From NCBI GenBank assembly GCA_012064385.1, contig QRDG01000478.1, positions 1-64,000 of the forward strand: DNA of 64,000 bases, given 5' to 3'. The notes beneath the pieces were generated by a model. It saw only the letters and a program-made list of their open reading frames with translations, did no database searches and was not told where the DNA came from. Positions 54,737 to 64,000 of the stretch are shown here, in pieces (position 1 is the stretch's first letter; each line of letters opens with the position of its first letter). This DNA is from Puccinellia tenuiflora. Taxonomy: Eukaryota > Streptophyta > Magnoliopsida > Poales > Poaceae. The position numbers and the translations under genes were made by a program.

Positions 54737-57700
54737 TCTAGACGCTTGGAGATGTTGATGATGGTGAAGTTGTAGACTGGCTGCACATGAACGTGACCTA
54801 GCTATACCCGCCCGTGCATGAGCAGAGCCGAGCCGTCAGGTGATGTGCCTGTGCGCCGGTGAGAGGAGTCGCACGTTGCTCGTCGTGGACACCGCCAAGT
54901 GCGTGTAAGTCGTCGATCTCCGAGGTGCCAGAGCGATGGATGAGGTGAAGGAGCGGTTTCGGAGGCTCGGTTTATGGACGACAGTGCCCAGAGATGGATT
55001 GGTTGGCTTTCTTCGTGTCTCGTCTACACGGGCTAGATGTGAGAGATAACCCGTGAGAGTTCTTAAGTTCTTGGTTTGAACTTGTAAATCATGACTTGAT
55101 CTACTGTTGGATGACAAGCCAGGTGAGAGCTGGAGGAATTTTTGGTTCTTGAGTCTTGACTATGAGCGTCGAACAGCGGTGAAGTTTATGATTCTTTACT
55201 AGTTGAATTTGGCGTGGCGTCACGCCATGCCCTTGGTGATTTCTTTGTACATTTTTTTTGTTCGGCAAAATGTTAGCTAAATTGAAATGTTTGAACATGT
55301 TTTTATTTTGAGAAAATTATGTAGCAGTGCTGCTACTGTGACCTGATGGTCCATTGTGATTGTTTTAAGTGTTGCTATACTGGATAGACATGAGTTGCTT
55401 TAAACATGTAGCTGTACATTGAGAGTGCAATAGTTGGTATGCATTTGATGAACTTTGATAACGGCAGGGACACATAGAGTCAAGAAGGCAGTCGGTAGGC
55501 GAGTTATTTATATAAGCGTAAATAGAGGAAGAGATACATAGGCTAGTTCGATCGTCTAATTTTACATGCATAAGAGTTTTTTGGCACGGTAGTGCCTTAC
55601 ATGACAACAAAGTTCGTTAGAAAAACGTAAGCTATCCATTCGCTGGGGAAGCGGCTTTGTAGTCTGTGCCTCCAACTCCATAGATTGTTTGCACATGCCA
55701 TTTTATTTCGCTGTAATGAGTGAGAAGCATAAGCTGTGTCCTTTTTTCTTAGGAATGTACATATTGGGTGCTTATGAAATAGATTATGTAGCGGTACCTT
55801 TTGAGGGCATGTTTGTTGCTTTGCTAATTTGTTGGAAATAAAGCTCTAGCTGATTCTTTGGCAGTGTTGTTTGTCCTGTGGGTAGGGAAAAATAAGAAGG
55901 TGATCATTTTGCAAATATTAGAACCTGTTTGGATGAGCAGCTTGAAAGCAAACCTTTTTGTGGATGTTTCAGGTGTCGCTGGTGAATCCTTTCTCTTTTT
56001 TGCATCCGTGGTTAAAGCCGCTTCCTAATAAGGGTATATCAAGCATATTTTTGAAGTGATTTGTTAGTATTCTGCGAGATAAAATAGTGTTTAGCATTGC
56101 GTACCTTTTCTGCATGGATGGAGGGCGAGTTTAATATGTCTCTGACGGGTGTTGCTGCTAGATCGTTGCTTGCTAGTGTAGGCGAGCTTGGCTTGGGTGA
56201 AATTTGCTTTGCTGGTAATGGAAGGGCTAATGCTTCAGCCTTTGATACTTTTAAAATCATATGCCCAGGTTCTTTGTCATAGGTATCTTGGTTTAATTCG
56301 GCTGTGATGTCGTATGTCTTGCCAACGATATCAGTAATGGTAGGAGGAGTGTAATCATGGCGACCTCTAACTTGTGAAACCAGCAAAGATTCGTCATGAC
56401 CAGTGAGAGCTTGACCTTGGTTGCCAAAGAACATGAAGTCACTGATGATTTCCTTGTCTTTGTTTGTCGGATGAATGTCTTCAGCTCTAAGTGAAATTTT
56501 GTACCTGTGAGTACAGAGATTGTGTAAGGAGTTTGTTCATAGCTGGTATTCAGTTCTGTGTATGTTTGCAGGGCATAAGTTTGCACCTTTCTTTGTCAAT
56601 AGTACCTTTACAAACAGGACATCTACGGATAGCGCCTGTTGGCATCATTTTCTTGTAACATGTTGTACAGGCATAGAACCACCAGTCTGTAGGATTGTTT
56701 ATCTGAGTGACTCGTATTTTCAGCTTGAAGCTTTTGCCATGTGAAGAGAAGAAGTTTGTAAGTTAATAATAGCAGGACATTATGGAATTGGATGAAGCGC
56801 ATCTGAATTGATAGTGAAAAAAATATGTATACCACTATGTCGTCCAAATCTTGGTTTGCTAGTTCAGAGAGAGTTGTTTCAGTTATGGCTGCTTCAATGG
56901 GTTCACTGCCTTCCCATTCAATAACGGTATGGTCATGCTGGAAGCTGATACAAATTAGATAACATGTATTAGTATGGCAATCAGTTAATTTTTTAGAATA
57001 TATATCATGCAAGAAGTGAATGACAAACCTTTCATGGAGAGATTGTGCCTCAGGAATTGGTGGATCAAGATGCCATCGAGTTAAGTGAGTACTCTTGAAA
57101 GCTAACATTCCTATGATTGAATATTATTGCATAGGTTATGTAGTGAAAATCGGTACATTCATGAGTAGAAAGCAATCAAGTAATAAAAAATTAGTTACCT
57201 GAGAAATAGTCAACCACCATTCCCATAAACAGCACTGGTACATTTTTGTCTATGGAAGCTTCATATAAGGATTGCGTATTAAAGCTCTCAGCTAATTCTC
57301 CCCATAATGTAACAACAGCAGTCCTACCACTTTTACATTTAAGATTGAATGAGTTTTGGTGTGGTAGTAACATGATTAGTAATGTAACAAAAGGGCTAAT
57401 ACACTTAACTCATAGTAGTTGTAATGTGGAACGCACCTGTCATTTTTTATGTAGATTTGCCTCCTTGAATCATGGCCTGTCTTGGATGCAAGAATTTCAG
57501 TGACTTTGTATGCTATTCCGATGACATCTGCAGTTAGACTGAGGTAAATATATATGTGGAATATATTTACGGAATGAAGGTGTAGAAAATGGTGCTGCAC
57601 CTGATAAAGTATCAGTTTTTTTGATACGTTTTTCAAGAACTTCAAATGGCTTTGCATTATGTGCATAGTAAGGAAAGTCTTCAAGTGGTGGATCAATTTA

Positions 57701-57868
57701 TGTTATCTTTGTTTGTTGGCCAATTTTGATCCTGAAGGTATGGTCTGTGACTCTGTAGTTATTGCGTGCAGCAACAACTATGAATGATTCAATTTCGTAT
57801 AGCAAGCCCTCCTTTAACTTGTCGTCAAACCGTCGTATGTTATTTTCTGGTAAGCACCCTTCTATCAC

Positions 57869-60800
57869 TAGTAATCGTGCACGTGCAATGCACGTATAAT
57901 CTTGAGATTTATTTATCGAATGGAATAAAAGAATTTTGTAGTGAGTATAATGTCTTTGGTTTTTGCCAGGTCGCACTTTCTATAGTTTTTTTCATCTACA
58001 TAGTTTGAGCTTGAAAGGCCAAATTTTGGGCCTAAAGAAGCCACGCAACATTCAATCTTCTATGCAAGTAAGCCACAAGTTTAATTTAAGAAAACTCTAT
58101 AGGATAACTATTTGAACCAAGGGTTCAATATACAACCATTATTATTTCACTTGTGGTATAAAAATTGGATGCACCATCCTGAGTAAAAAATCAAGATGCA
58201 AATACCCCCAAAAAACATTATAATATCAAAAGCACAAAAGCATGACCAGTAACTTAAAAATTTGTATTTCTACCTGACCCAAAACAATGCCCATTGGTCA
58301 AATATTCTCTTATGCACTGCTCTTTATACATATAAAGCAAAATATCGAATAGACATGCATGATATATCAACATGAATGTACCACCATTAATCAAAAATGT
58401 CAAAGTCACGCATGCAAGAAGAAAGCAATCTTCTTTATAGCTTTAGTTCAGCATTTTGGTGATCTCATAGAAACAAATATCTTCCGTTGCCCTGCTGCCC
58501 ATGTTCTTCTGTTTCTGTACCCTAAAACTCATAGATGGCGATAAGTGTATTGCTTAGCTTACTCTAACACAAAACATCTGTAGCAAAGGTTGACCATAAT
58601 ATTTCGATCGAGGACATCACCATACACAACATGGCAACAAAAAAAAAGTTTCTTGAACTTGCTCTGATGTGGCCAAAAAGATACAGAAGCCACAACCCAA
58701 AATACACATAATTTCTATGTTGGCAATCAGAATAATTGATACAAGAGATGTCTCCGTATAAATGTGAGATCTTTGATTCTTGAAACATCATGCCTACAAG
58801 AAGATTGCAGAGTCAACATAAGAATCTCTTATAACAAGTTGCAACCAGTATGTTGGTTGGAAAAACAACCTTCTGCAGTGGGTATGTATTGCAGTTGAGT
58901 GAGTACGAATTGTCCTATAGCCGTTTGTGGGGTTACAAAATATTGTACATGTCCAACAATAGACGTCATGATCAGCTCAACTTGATGGATGGGTTAACAA
59001 ATTGGACATATAATATTTGAAAACCTAAATGGATATACCATGCAATCTGCTCGGGGGGTATCAGTTAGTGTGTTCACCATTGTGAAGAGCAGCCAGTTAT
59101 GTTCATGGCATTGATGCCGTTTTTTCAGTATCATATCTTTATTTCTGAAAAGGGCTCCCTTTCCTTTTCTTTCCAATCATTAATTTCCTTGTTTAATATT
59201 TGTTTAGCACCAGCCCATCTAGCAGAACAACAGTGTTAATGTCAAGAACATTATCAAATCAAGCGAATTTTACTATTGTTTCAATTGAATCTGCAAGCAG
59301 TTATTTTGCATTTCTACCGCTTCATACAATTTCTTCTATTGAAACTATCAATTGACAGGGTTGATTTGGGTTTTTATACAGAGACTAAGGCTAGAGGAGG
59401 CTGAATTTTTCAGCTTGGACTATCAGTGCACTTAAGTCTATTTCCATAGTAGTAATAAAATGTAGTACTGCTGCAAATTCCATTGGAAATAGAATGGCTT
59501 CTTATCTCACATATCTCCACATCAAAAAAGTTTATGAGACAAGAAGCTGAGAATATTACTTGGTCTTAAAACAATTGCGCTATATCAGTCTTGAAAAAAT
59601 GTTCAACTAAGATTTTCATTTATATTTTATAGCATTGCAAAGTACCAAAGGAAGCTCTGTCCAAGAACGAATTTTTGTGAGTTCAAACAACCACAAATAG
59701 TGTTTGCACATGCAAAATAAAATAAATGGTTAGCTGTGCAGCAATGTAACAACGGGATCTGTTGCTATTGCTGAGTGGATGGCTACTCTGAAACAAAAGA
59801 TACTGCTTTTGTCAGGAAAGGGTGGTGTTCTGATGCTGATTCTCTATCTCAAAACTGAAAATGTAAGTAAATAGGCGTGCATACCTTTGACGTTCCTATG
59901 ACCCATCACCAATGCACTTCTTTTGAAGCAAGTTTACTTGCAATGCATCACATAGTTGGACCTGCACAATTGGACGAAATATCTTGGCATGACTAATGAA
60001 TCCAGCAGAAAAACTGAAACAAGAAGAGTCAGAGGTTGATATAAAAATTGTTGGAAGAATAGGCACCCACAAGCTGGAAAAGCAACATCACGTTATAGAC
60101 ATGAATACCTGATGCATAATCATCTATATCATGTTAGGTTGTTGCTTGGTCACGCCAACTTTCAGTTTTAGATATCTGAATGTCACACTCCAGAAAAGAG
60201 GTGTAGTCTGCATTACAAAAGTTGGGGTCTTGATGACAAGCACTTCAGGGGCTTATTACAACCTCCCTTATCAAAATTTGCATGCAATTTGATTTAATGG
60301 TTTCCTTTGTTAATATCATGTTTGATTAATGAATGAACATCTGACTTCCTACATAACATACACATAAATCATAAAAGGGGGAAATGATCGGCCCTTGTGG
60401 AGCTGCATTGTGTCACCAAGCTCGCCACCTCCAGCAGCTTCCGCAGAGGCGATCCTTTTTCCATGCGGTGCTCCCGCTCGATTGATCTGAGGGGATGACA
60501 GAGTATGGAAATTACACAATGTTTAGACAAAAAAAATACAAAATCCATAAAAAATACAATGTAGGAACTAATTATATTTACCATATGGGAATCCTTGCTT
60601 GCAGAAGTACAGTCAATAAGACTGGGGCAAGGACGGGCGTCATAAATGGCTGGCCTTTCAAACCATGGAATTACGAAGTGATTCCCTTCAGAGTATACCT
60701 GGATGTATGTCGTGCCGATTAGATGTAAAATTAGGCAAATGACCATTCATACATTTTAAGGGGATACAAACTACTCTCCTAGATATTAAATGCCACAATG

Positions 60801-62761
60801 GAAGCTTTAGAAGTTTAATAGCTTCACTTGTTTATGCACCCAGAATTGCTACCTTTTGGCAAGTATTCTCCTATATGCCTATATCCAACATGAAGCTTTC
60901 ATGTACACAATACAATTAAGTTTGTGGAAGCTACAGATCATCCTCTTATTGACATAGCTTGAGCTCCTTAAGATTACATTAAACAAAAAACATTTCTAAC
61001 CTGAAATGCAAAATATGCTAATAGCCTGAAAGATGGGCAAAGATAAAAGCTCAGCTGAGTTTAATTATTCATTGGGGAGTATGAATATGAAATATACCGC
61101 AAGAATATATTTCTCAAGAACTTGCAGGTTTAAAATGTATGTGATTCTGTATACTATTTTGTTGTTTGCAATTTGCCTCCTTATTTCTCAAGTCTAAGAT
61201 AGTTTCATAGAGCATGTACATGATCTCGTATTTGCAATTTCACATGTTCTTGTTATACATATAAGGGCATGGAACTGCTCGTAGACATTACAACACACCG
61301 TCATAGCTTTTCTACCGACACATCGTTGAGAATCTTCCTCACCTGAATCTGAATGGTTTTTATCACAAATAAACATCAACCACAGCTAAACATAGATCTT
61401 TTCACAACCAGGGCATGCAGCATCCACATCCTCGCACTGATCCTATCAATCCTCACCTGAAAGAAATAAAATGCCAGGAGATAAATGAAAAGAAAAAGAC
61501 AAGCTAAGGTAGCAACCAAAAAATCCATAACCGTAAGAAATAAGGTACTGAAGAACGTTCAATGTCCTATATGTAAGGATGCGTCTTCCTACACAAAACA
61601 TGTTGTCTATAAACAACTAACAAAATCAATGTTGGCATGGAAATAAGAGTACGGGCTTTATTACAGAGCATTGCAAATGCTTCAATAAAAAAGAGGAATA
61701 AATTATTGTATAATTTGGATGATTCTATAATAAGGATCTGCGTAACAATCTCCTTGCATTGCACCCAGTGTGGAAAAATACATTCTTCAACTTCTCACAA
61801 ATTACAAAGAGTTATTTAAATAGATTGAGCAAGCTTCAGATTTAGACTGGATTTACAAATGCTCTTCTTACTGAAAACTGTCAAGTCTCAAGTATACTTG
61901 TGTACAATGTGATAAACATGTGAAAAACAAAACTGGAGATTTTTTCGATAATTTCAGTGACAGCAATAGACTTACAGGTTCTCACTAATCATTCAGTTCT
62001 GAATAAAAATATCAAAAATGAGTCATAAAGTAAGGAACGAAGAAAATCAGAGTTCAACCAACAATCTCCCTCAAAAATAATAAGCTGATCCTTCTCAATG
62101 CCCATACTCACCAACCCCTACTGCATCAATTATCGGTAGGTCTCTAGTGCGTGGAGCAGACACATGCGAGGTGCCGTGCAGCAGCAGGCGATTAGGTCGC
62201 AGAGGTGGAAGTAGTGCCTCGCGAGGTCCTCCGTCATCCGGCCGGAGGAGTCGACCAGGGAGAAGAGCTTGCCGCCGGCGGCCAGTCGAGGACGAAGTGG
62301 ACCTTCTTCCGCGTCCCTAGGATCTCGTGATCATCAAAGATCTCGCCGGTTGCTTTGAGGGGAACGGGAGCTGACCGGCGGTTGCCATGACCCACGACGG
62401 GCTGACCGGCGGTTGCCAGATGAGGCGGTGTCGGGGGGATTCGGTCGACGGCGCGGCGGTGAAGCAAGAGGCGGCGCAGGAGCAGCATGAGAGTGAGCAG
62501 CGGTGCGGCGGGCCTCACCGGGGAGATCGACGGGGAGGCGCATCAGGGAGATCGACGGGGAGAAGGACGGCAGGAGAAGGGGATAGATGGGGAAAAGGAC
62601 TCGCGTCTCTGCTCGGGTGCGGGTCGTTTTTTTTTTCCGGGCGTGGGAGTGAAAATGATGAGGTGCTCATCATTGGGAGGTTGTGGGTCATTGGATCGTG
62701 CTTGAAGGGCCCAGATCGCTTGGATCATACCCCCCTCTCTCTCTTTTTATATTAGTAGAGA
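57869..62761 (-). mobile_element. Helitron 4, 4.89 kb, nested in the RPA gene
   Basis: Minus-strand 5' end TCTCTACTAATATAAAAAG preceded by A (62762). The 3' end has a hairpin ACGTGCA-T-TGCACGT (57895 to about 57881), then CGATTACTAG before T (57868). The terminus differs from Helitrons 1-3. Removing it rejoins GGAAATA and TGATAGAAGG into one open exon of the RPA gene. The interior is AT-rich without long ORFs, except for a GC-rich 5' segment (62150-62740). No Rep/helicase; non-autonomous. Confidence 0.88.
62150..62740 (-). other. GC-rich 5' segment of Helitron 4, possible captured gene fragment
   Basis: One frame reads TGEIFDDHEILGTRKKVHFV. After an apparent frame change another reads GKLFSLVDSSGRMTEDLARH and YFHLCDLIAC. 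Both look like protein-coding sequence rather than random GC-rich DNA, but I do not recognise the parent gene. Confidence 0.35.
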
Positions 62762-63469
62762 TATTTCCCTGGAATGAAAAGTGATCATCATTTTCGATAC
62801 TACATTATGGATCAGCATTTATATAGCCATTAAAATTGCATGCATGCATGTGTACATTCCTTTTTTTGTTGCAATGTGTACTTCCCAATCTGAGACAATA
62901 CGTAATGAAATCGAATGAAACCTTAGCTTAGAATGGTGGGGGTGTTTGCCATGTAATTAAATGTACATTGTATTTTAAATTTATAAGCGGAATAGGCTGC
63001 AAATGTCTGAAGAGAATGCAACTTTATTTCTATTTTTTAAGATAGTTGTAACAGATGTTTAAAAATAGCTTTGTGTCTTGTTGGATTTTTTTTTGTAGAT
63101 GAATTGTTGGCACAGCAGCTTAATACAGGTATAAAATAGCAGGAAGTATGTAGACACATAGCATGAGAAATGATCTGACCAGGAGTGTTTATCGGTATAT
63201 AATTAATTGTTTCTAAGTTGGTAAGTGGACAGTGTCGGTGGACGAATTCCTAGAGGCATGAACAAAAAAAAATGCTTTGCTGCAACAATTTGTATTTCTT
63301 ACTTGCTGGTCGATGAAGAGAAGCCCAAGTTCATACATTTTCTTCTCCTTGTTTTTGTTTTCCCAGATTCGTGTGAGACGCACAATTACTTTCCATCGTC
63401 CTCGAGGGGACAAACCTTTGACCAAACCAGCTTGCATTGCTGTCATGAAGATCGAAGGGATTAAGTAAA

Positions 63470-64000
63470 CTACGGAAAAATTGCCGTTGCGGAAAAATTG
63501 TCTAGGTAATGAAGCAGAGGAAGTAGTAGAACTGGTAAAAAATAGGGAACTAAAAAAGCGAAAGAAGGTACTCTGATCGGCAAAAATAGGGAACGAAAAA
63601 GGCGAAAGAAGGTACTCTGACCGGCAAAAACAGGCAGAAAAAGTAGGTTGCTGTAGGTCTGACAGATGGGGTCCGTGATGGCGTCACCTGATGGCATCAT
63701 CAATGGCCACCGTCTTCGGCTTCCTCGGGTGGCGATGTCGACGATGGCGCCGTCGTTTGAGAGCGAGAGCGGTGGCGCGGCTTAGCGCGTTCGACGCGGC
63801 GCATCGCGGGGAACCGAACTGTGGCGGCGCTGGGCAAGGCGATGTCTGTAGGCGGCGAATCGAAGCGCTGCGGCGGCGAAGGAATACGGCGAAAAAGACG
63901 ACGGCGCGGGCGTGTCCGAGCTTCTCAGCTCGCGAATTTCGGCGAGGATGTAGAGGGGGCCGAAGCCGTCCCGCGGGTGGGTTTCAATTTGCTCGGGAGG
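63470..64000. other. Upstream region of the RPA-like gene
   Basis: Contains a short direct repeat (GGCGAAAGAAGGTACTCTGA-type, at about 63559 and 63601) and a GC-rich block from 63700. No domain was recognised; it could be the promoter/5' UTR of the RPA-like gene or the end of another Helitron gene. Confidence 0.3.

Larger units (their letters stand above)
53660..55036 (+). pseudogene. Decayed tandem copy of the second F-box gene
   Basis: Parallels 51460-52128 in order: CTCCAAAGTGCTAGTGATCG, CACGCTTCACAAGACTACTA, GTATGCCAGGGAATGGCGAG, ACTTCTACACCCTCGACGTG, GGAGCGGTTTCGGAGGCTCG and the ACACGGGCTAGATGTGAGAG end. It is interrupted by a hAT MITE (53818-54337) and a Tourist-like MITE (54594-54736) and carries many stops and indels. 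The F-box half is missing. Similarity continues into the 3' flank (AAATCATGACTTGATCTACT), so the duplication included downstream DNA. Confidence 0.85.
56039..63446 (-). pseudogene. RPA1-like single-stranded DNA-binding protein of Helitron 3, disrupted
   Basis: Exons read by splice sites: 63446-63309; 62768-62762 plus 57868-57601; 57527-57437; 57329-57199; 57110-57029; 56937-56833; 56730-56587; 56506-56039. Domain order is that of RPA70. DBD-A: RWKVIVRLTRIWE, PENNIRRFDDKLKEGLLYEI. DBD-B: DVIGIAYKVTEI, VTLWGELAESF, VPVLFMGMVVDYFS, LTRWHLDPPIPEA. DBD-C: WWFYACTTCYKKM, RRCPVCKG zinc ribbon, then FMFFGNQGQALTG. Such proteins accompany Rep/helicase in plant Helitrons and likely coat the displaced strand. 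Exon 2 is split by Helitron 4, and a TAA at 57698-57700 interrupts the frame after KIGQQTKIT, so this copy is inactive. The nuclear host RPA1 is an alternative origin, but the element context favours Helitron RPA. Confidence 0.82.
55199..64000 (-). mobile_element. Helitron 3, RPA-carrying, runs off the right edge
   Basis: The minus-strand 3' end is CCAAATTCAACTAG before T (A at 55198 on plus), with the terminal hairpin at 55211-55231 (one base changed against Helitrons 1 and 2). The subterminal 80 bp (AACATTTTG, GAACAAA, TGTAC, AAGGGC) also align with those elements. Its RPA-like gene spans 63446-56039. No 5' TC terminus was recognised up to 64000, so the element probably continues, and a Rep/helicase gene, if present, lies outside. 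It inserted in the 3' flank of the F-box pseudogene. Confidence 0.75.

Noticed and set aside
63277..63468. Plus-strand frame with VRRTITFHRPRG resembling ribosomal protein L23a
   Set aside because: It is the antisense of RPA exon 1 (RWKVIVRLTRIWE), which has a start, donor site and continuation in frame; the resemblance is accidental.

Overview
This is plant nuclear DNA, almost certainly from a grass (Poaceae, probably Pooideae). Genes have GT-AG introns. The coding exons of the PPR, F-box and kinase genes are very GC-rich, while the spacers are AT-rich. Non-coding sequence is full of grass-type transposons: Tourist, Stowaway, hAT and Mutator MITEs, Helitrons, LINE-like retroposons, a Ty3/gypsy element and an 80-bp-LTR TRIM. 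The species cannot be fixed from the sequence alone.

Layout. 1-2.5 kb: the 3' half of a SIN3-like co-repressor gene (+). 2.9-4.5 kb: an intronless PPR-E gene (-). 5.9-7.4 kb: an F-box gene (+) whose 3' flank is a copy of the SIN3 gene's 3' flank. 7.7-13.2 kb: spacer with a complete 288-bp TRIM, a 406-bp Mutator-type MITE, a Tourist MITE and a 586-bp retroposon. 13.4-15.3 kb: a split, decayed ribosome-inactivating-protein-like gene. 16.9-21.0 kb: Helitron 1. 21.4-22.8 kb: an MCAfunc-pseudokinase gene (-). 23.8-24.6 kb: an 855-bp retroposon. 25.0-26.6 kb: a thylakoid-lumen PsbP-domain gene (+) whose last exon and 3' flank are duplicated 1.7 kb downstream. 28.9-34.1 kb: LINE remnant and broken gypsy element. 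35.4-42.1 kb: Helitron 2 with an internal higher-order satellite. 42.4-43.7 kb: remnant of a plant-mobile-domain gene. 45.0-45.4 kb: a two-exon cysteine-rich secreted peptide of ESF1/MEG type. 45.8-47.9 kb: a 2.16-kb retroposon encoding only an ORF1-like protein. 49.2-50.0 kb: GC-rich minisatellite with a perfect 290-bp duplication. 50.7-52.1 kb: a second F-box gene, followed by its decayed tandem copy (53.5-55.0 kb). From 55.2 kb to the window end: Helitron 3 (-), which carries an RPA1-like gene split by a nested 4.9-kb Helitron 4.

The most coherent system is the Helitron set. Three elements (1, 2, 3) end in the same hairpin plus CAAATTCAACTAG|T terminus. Element 3 carries the RPA-like protein typical of autonomous plant Helitrons, with any Rep/helicase expected beyond the right edge. 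Element 4 has another terminus and landed exactly between an A and a T in exon 2 of that RPA gene. Several other insertions can be proven from paralogous empty sites inside the window.
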